Source of the DNA: Paenibacillaceae bacterium GAS479 | GTDB lineage: Bacteria; Bacillota; Bacilli; Paenibacillales; Paenibacillaceae | NCBI GenBank assembly: GCA_900105225.1 | Contig: LT629764.1 | Location: 260,098-324,097 of the forward strand | Length of the DNA stretch: 64,000 nucleotides | Reading direction: 5' to 3' | The notes under the pieces: generated by a model | Told to the model about the DNA's origin: nothing | Database searches by the model: none | What the model saw: the letters and a program-made list of their open reading frames with translations, nothing else | Program-made: the position numbers and the translations under genes | Part shown: one piece after another, positions 61,318-64,000 of the stretch | Layout: every line of letters begins with the position of its first letter | Position numbering within the stretch: the stretch's first letter is position 1

Positions 61318-62877
61318 ATGATGAAGCACACGCGAAAAGGCTTTAAACTAGCCCTTATGGCTACCGCTGCAGCAACAGCTATCTCCACCTTCCAGTTTGC
61401 AGGGAATGAATCTGTGGTACATGCAAGCTCTTCCTATTATGTTTCGACAACCGGCAGCGACAGCAATTCGGGAACGAGCACAGGCTCCGCCTTTAAAACG
61501 ATTCAGAAAGCTGCCAATATAGCCACTCCTGGTGATACCATTTATGTGCGTGGCGGCATTTACAAGCAAAAGCTGAAAATTACCAAATCCGGTACAGCTA
61601 CCGCCCCAATCACCTTCCAGAGTTATTCTAATGAAAAAGCCGTAATCGATGGCAGCGGGCTTAAAGTGTCCGATCAAAGCGAAGGTCTCATCGAAATCTC
61701 CAACGTCAGCAACATCAAATTTAAAGGTTTTGAGGTTCGCAACTTTAAAACCTCTGTTTATGACGAAGTGCCGATGGGAATCTCCATATTCGGATCTGGC
61801 AGCAATATCGAGCTGAGCGGAAACAAAGTGCATCATATCGAGAGCAACGCCAAAGTAAGAAAAGACGGCGGCGATTGGTCCGGCCGCAACGCGCATGGAA
61901 TCGCCGTTTATGGGACAGAATCGACCGCTCTGAAAAATATTACAATTAGCGGAAACGAACTGTCGAATCTCGTGCTTGGATCAAGCGAGGCGCTCGTTGT
62001 TAACGGTAACGTTGATACGTTCAAGGTTACCAATAACCTCGTCCATGACAACGATAATATCGGAATCGACATCATCGGCTTCGAGGGCACCGCTCCCCAA
62101 AACGATCAGGCTCGCAACGGTCTTGTTAGCGGCAATACCGTCTACAACACTACCGCTACGAAAAACCCGTCCTACGGTCCTGTTCCGAATGATCAGTATT
62201 CCGCCGGTGGAATCTATGTTGATGGCGGTAAAAACGTTGTCATTGAGCGCAACAAAAGCTACAACAATGACATCGGCGTTGAGCTCGCCAGCGAGCATCA
62301 AGGCAAATCCACCAGCGGCATTACGCTGCGCAACAATCTGATCTATGGAAACAGCTATACTGGCATTGCCATCGGCGGTTATGATACGGAACGCGGCTCT
62401 ACCGTCGACAGCAAAATCGTCAACAATACGCTCGTTCAGAACGACACGATTGGGTATGAAGGCGGCCAAATTCTGCTTCAATACGATACCAAAAACAACA
62501 TCATCAAAAACAACATCCTGGTTGCAAGCTCTTCGAACATTATGATTCAGAACCAATATGCAAAAAACAGCGGCAACGTGGTGAATTATAACCTCTACTA
62601 CGGAACTGGCGGAGCAAATGGATCGCAATGGACATGGAAAAACAGTACTTACAAAAACTTTGCCGCCTATAAAAAGGCTACTAAAAACGATGCAAACTCC
62701 GTATTTGCCAATCCGCTCTTCGTGAACGCGGGCACTCGCGATTACCGTCTGAACGCTTCTTCTCCAGCTGTAAACAAAGGGGAGAAGCTTACGACAATCA
62801 TTGGCGCAACCGATCTGGCTGGTAAAACGCGGGTTGTTGGTTCCTCGGTTGATATCGGGGCTTATGAGCTGAAATAG
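61318..62877 (+). CDS. Secreted right-handed parallel beta-helix protein
   Basis: 519 residues. AAAGGAG is upstream. The ATG at 61318 is directly followed by a second ATG, and either could be used. Signal peptide about 1-38. Same layout as the gene at 59535: SSYYVSTTGSDSNSGTSTGSAFKTIQKAAN, an Asn-rich beta-helix (YSAGGIYVDGGKNVVIERNKSYNNDIGVELASEHQG is the most conserved block), and the end DYRLNASSPAVNKGEKL...VDIGAYELK. Its 5' leader differs from those of the other two copies, so it may be regulated separately. Confidence 0.82.
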   Translation: MMKHTRKGFKLALMATAAATAISTFQFAGNESVVHASSSYYVSTTGSDSNSGTSTGSAFKTIQKAANIATPGDTIYVRGGIYKQKLKITKSGTATAPITFQSYSNEKAVIDGSGLKVSDQSEGLIEISNVSNIKFKGFEVRNFKTSVYDEVPMGISIFGSGSNIELSGNKVHHIESNAKVRKDGGDWSGRNAHGIAVYGTESTALKNITISGNELSNLVLGSSEALVVNGNVDTFKVTNNLVHDNDNIGIDIIGFEGTAPQNDQARNGLVSGNTVYNTTATKNPSYGPVPNDQYSAGGIYVDGGKNVVIERNKSYNNDIGVELASEHQGKSTSGITLRNNLIYGNSYTGIAIGGYDTERGSTVDSKIVNNTLVQNDTIGYEGGQILLQYDTKNNIIKNNILVASSSNIMIQNQYAKNSGNVVNYNLYYGTGGANGSQWTWKNSTYKNFAAYKKATKNDANSVFANPLFVNAGTRDYRLNASSPAVNKGEKLTTIIGATDLAGKTRVVGSSVDIGAYELK

Positions 62878-62885
62878 CCGTAACT

Positions 62886-62941
62886 AAAAAAAAGGCCATA
62901 GTGCTGCAGCAGATGTTTAAGCTGCGCCGCTATGGCTTTTT
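62886..62941 (+). terminator. Terminator after the third beta-helix gene
   Basis: Stem gccatag / ctatggc extended by gcagc/gctgc pairing, A-run before and T-run after. Confidence 0.83.
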
Positions 62942-63302
62942 GTACGAAAATTGTGATTCAACTACCGCTGTAGCAACTTAGGGGTTGAATTGAAGTCGAA
63001 GGTTCCAGTAAAATGGCGCAAAAAGACCCACCCTATTTGTTTTTAAATACCAATTTTCTAGTCAAGCAGCCTGAGTGATTCTTTAGTTGCTGTTCCCAAG
63101 GTTTAAATCTCTTGCTTCGCTTTCTTGTCCAAAGGCCCTGTCAGTATACAAGCTACAATTGTTTCTTGATGTACGTCGAGCTCTGCACATCATTTCAAAA
63201 TAGCATCCATCTTCCTCCCCTTCCTTGTGTTCCATTCAGCAAATCATTCAGCAAAGAGAAGTGTACTTTTGTACACGTGCTCAGGGCAACAATCGGCGCT
63301 GC
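62942..63302. other. Intergenic region without recognised gene
   Basis: No credible coding region or RNA structure recognised. It borders the transposase remnant to the right and could be decayed mobile-element DNA. Confidence 0.5.
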
Positions 63303-63590
63303 TCAAATCTGGGGTAGGCCCGTTTTCTGTACGGGATCGAAATGCTTGAGTACCGTATGGAGTTGATTCACCCCTTTCCAAATCACCTTAGCTCCGGGTT
63401 CATCGTCCCCCTTCCGTCTCAAAAAACCTCCAAGTTGCACCAAATAAGAAACGACCTCTTTAATCGTTGAAGGGCTAGAGGGAGCAGTTCTCGTTCGATT
63501 GGAGATGCAATATAATACTCTCCACTCCTCTTCCTCTAGAAACGTGGTGCATGGTTCGTCGGGATGCTGCCTAGCCAAGTTATGCTACGT
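63303..63590 (-). pseudogene. Remnant of an IS4-family (Tn5-like) transposase, C-terminal end only
   Basis: About 95 codons on the minus strand match the C-terminal region of IS4-family transposases: EPCTTFLEEEEWRVLYC, then STIKEVVSYLVQLGGFLRRKGDDEPGAKVIWKGVNQL. A stop codon lies directly upstream at about 63590, and no catalytic DDE part is present. A dead fragment. Confidence 0.75.
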
Positions 63591-63686
63591 TTTCTTCTTT
63601 GAAACAAGAAATAGTTTTCAGACACGCCTTGGAATCTTTCAATTCATAGGGACATTTGATTGAGTCCGTCAGTTTTTCTTTTTCAT

Positions 63687-63731
63687 ATTATGAGAAAAGT
63701 AGTCAATAATCACTACTATTTTTCTCATAAT
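63687..63731 (+). promoter_or_regulatory. Large inverted repeat directly before the ribosome binding site
   Basis: Arms attatgagaaaa-gtagt and actac-(tat)-ttttctcataat form a 17-bp stem with a 3-base bulge and 8-base loop. The Shine-Dalgarno gaggagg begins 2 bases later. Could be a repressor operator, a 5' mRNA-stabilising hairpin or an upstream terminator. Confidence 0.6.
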
Positions 63732-63747
63732 TGAGGAGGCCGATATA

Positions 63748-64000
63748 ATGAATCAGGAATTCGTAACTATCAGCAACTACAGTAAGTCAGGTATTGGGGT
63801 CATTTTGGTACTGTTCATTCTGCTTGTAATCGTCGTTCAAACATTTTGCGACTCGCCAGGAAACAGGTGGCCTGCTGGTTTGACGGATAATGGAACCGTG
63901 TCTCCTGCAGCGACAAAAAGTTTTTATGTTGTCAATAGGACTCCCTACTGGTTGACGATTACATCGCTTACAGGAAACTCTTCGCTTCCTTCACCTAGAA
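63748..64000 (+). CDS. YjcZ-type membrane segment fused to unknown beta-rich domain (copy 3), 3'-truncated by window
   Basis: 84 residues visible from the ATG at 63748 (GAGGAGG 8 bases upstream), running off the window. N-terminus MNQEFVTISNYSKSG leads into IGVILVLFILLVIVVQTF, as in the two genes at 23021 and 23571. It continues with CDSPGNRWPAGLTDNG and ATKSFYVVNRTPYWLTITSL then TGNSSLPSPR, matching the FNIIN-T---T--SI-G---PLP blocks of the other copies. A member of the same family located 40 kb away, beyond the beta-helix genes. Confidence 0.78.
   Translation, partial: MNQEFVTISNYSKSGIGVILVLFILLVIVVQTFCDSPGNRWPAGLTDNGTVSPAATKSFYVVNRTPYWLTITSLTGNSSLPSPR

Noticed and set aside
63112-63366. 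84-codon plus-strand open frame
   Set aside because: No ribosome binding site or recognisable sequence, and it overlaps the transposase remnant on the other strand.

Overview
The window looks like chromosomal DNA of a spore-forming Bacillota member, most likely Paenibacillus or a close relative. The reasons are the gerP spore-coat germination cluster, a spore photoproduct lyase, YjcZ-type small sporulation proteins, a giant collagen-like spore-surface protein, strong AGGAGG-type ribosome binding sites with many TTG/GTG starts, and a Bacillus-like yqh gene order. No rRNA or tRNA gene was seen. The species assignment is inference.

Layout. 1-1.3 kb: 3' part of an IS3-family element with a classic A AAA AAG frameshift site. 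1.3-7.7 kb: lysC (with an internal start for a beta subunit), efp, an M24 aminopeptidase, aroQ, yqhR, yqhQ, yqhP and mntR, close to the B. subtilis mntR-to-efp order. 7.9-12.4 kb: splB, ccdA, metG behind a T-box leader with an AUG specifier, and yidD. 12.6-17.4 kb: two Gfo/Idh oxidoreductases, a large secreted stalk/PKD protein and two small membrane proteins. 17.5-24.1 kb: a sporulation island with an Hsp20-like gene, a gerPA-B-C-D-E operon behind a sigma-K-like promoter, a YjcZ-type peptide, an acetyltransferase, and two proteins that join the YjcZ-type membrane segment to an unrecognised beta-rich domain.

24.2-31.9 kb: glgB-glgC-glgD-glgA plus a GH15 glucoamylase, a compact glycogen operon in which the last position is held by a GH15 enzyme. 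31.9-34.2 kb: a mostly non-coding tract with two degenerate tandem-repeat arrays (36-bp and 40-bp periods) around one gene that combines a PD-(D/E)XK-like nuclease core with a winged helix. 34.2-46.3 kb: bdbC/bdbD thiol oxidase pair, a membrane-anchored alpha/beta hydrolase, acetyltransferases, an M29 aminopeptidase, an orphan KdpDE-type two-component system, a barnase/barstar pair, an NlpC/P60 hydrolase and a GT2-TPR glycosyltransferase.

46.5-54.5 kb: a single 2,658-codon collagen-like gene with about 790 Gly-X-Y triplets (mostly Gly-X-Thr) and a C-terminal globular domain. 54.6-57.9 kb: a SNF2 helicase. 58.2-62.9 kb: three tandem paralogous secreted parallel beta-helix proteins, the first broken by a frameshift and a large internal deletion. 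63.3-64 kb: an IS4-family transposase remnant, then the start of a third member of the membrane-segment-plus-beta-domain family, cut by the window end.

The strongest candidates for something undescribed are the family of YjcZ-segment/beta-domain proteins (three copies here), the GerPC protein with a ~400-residue Pro/Gly/Trp-rich extension, the giant collagen with regularly spaced triplet interruptions, and the nuclease-wHTH gene flanked by phased repeats. Functions are assigned by recognising motifs in the translated sequence. No database search was run.
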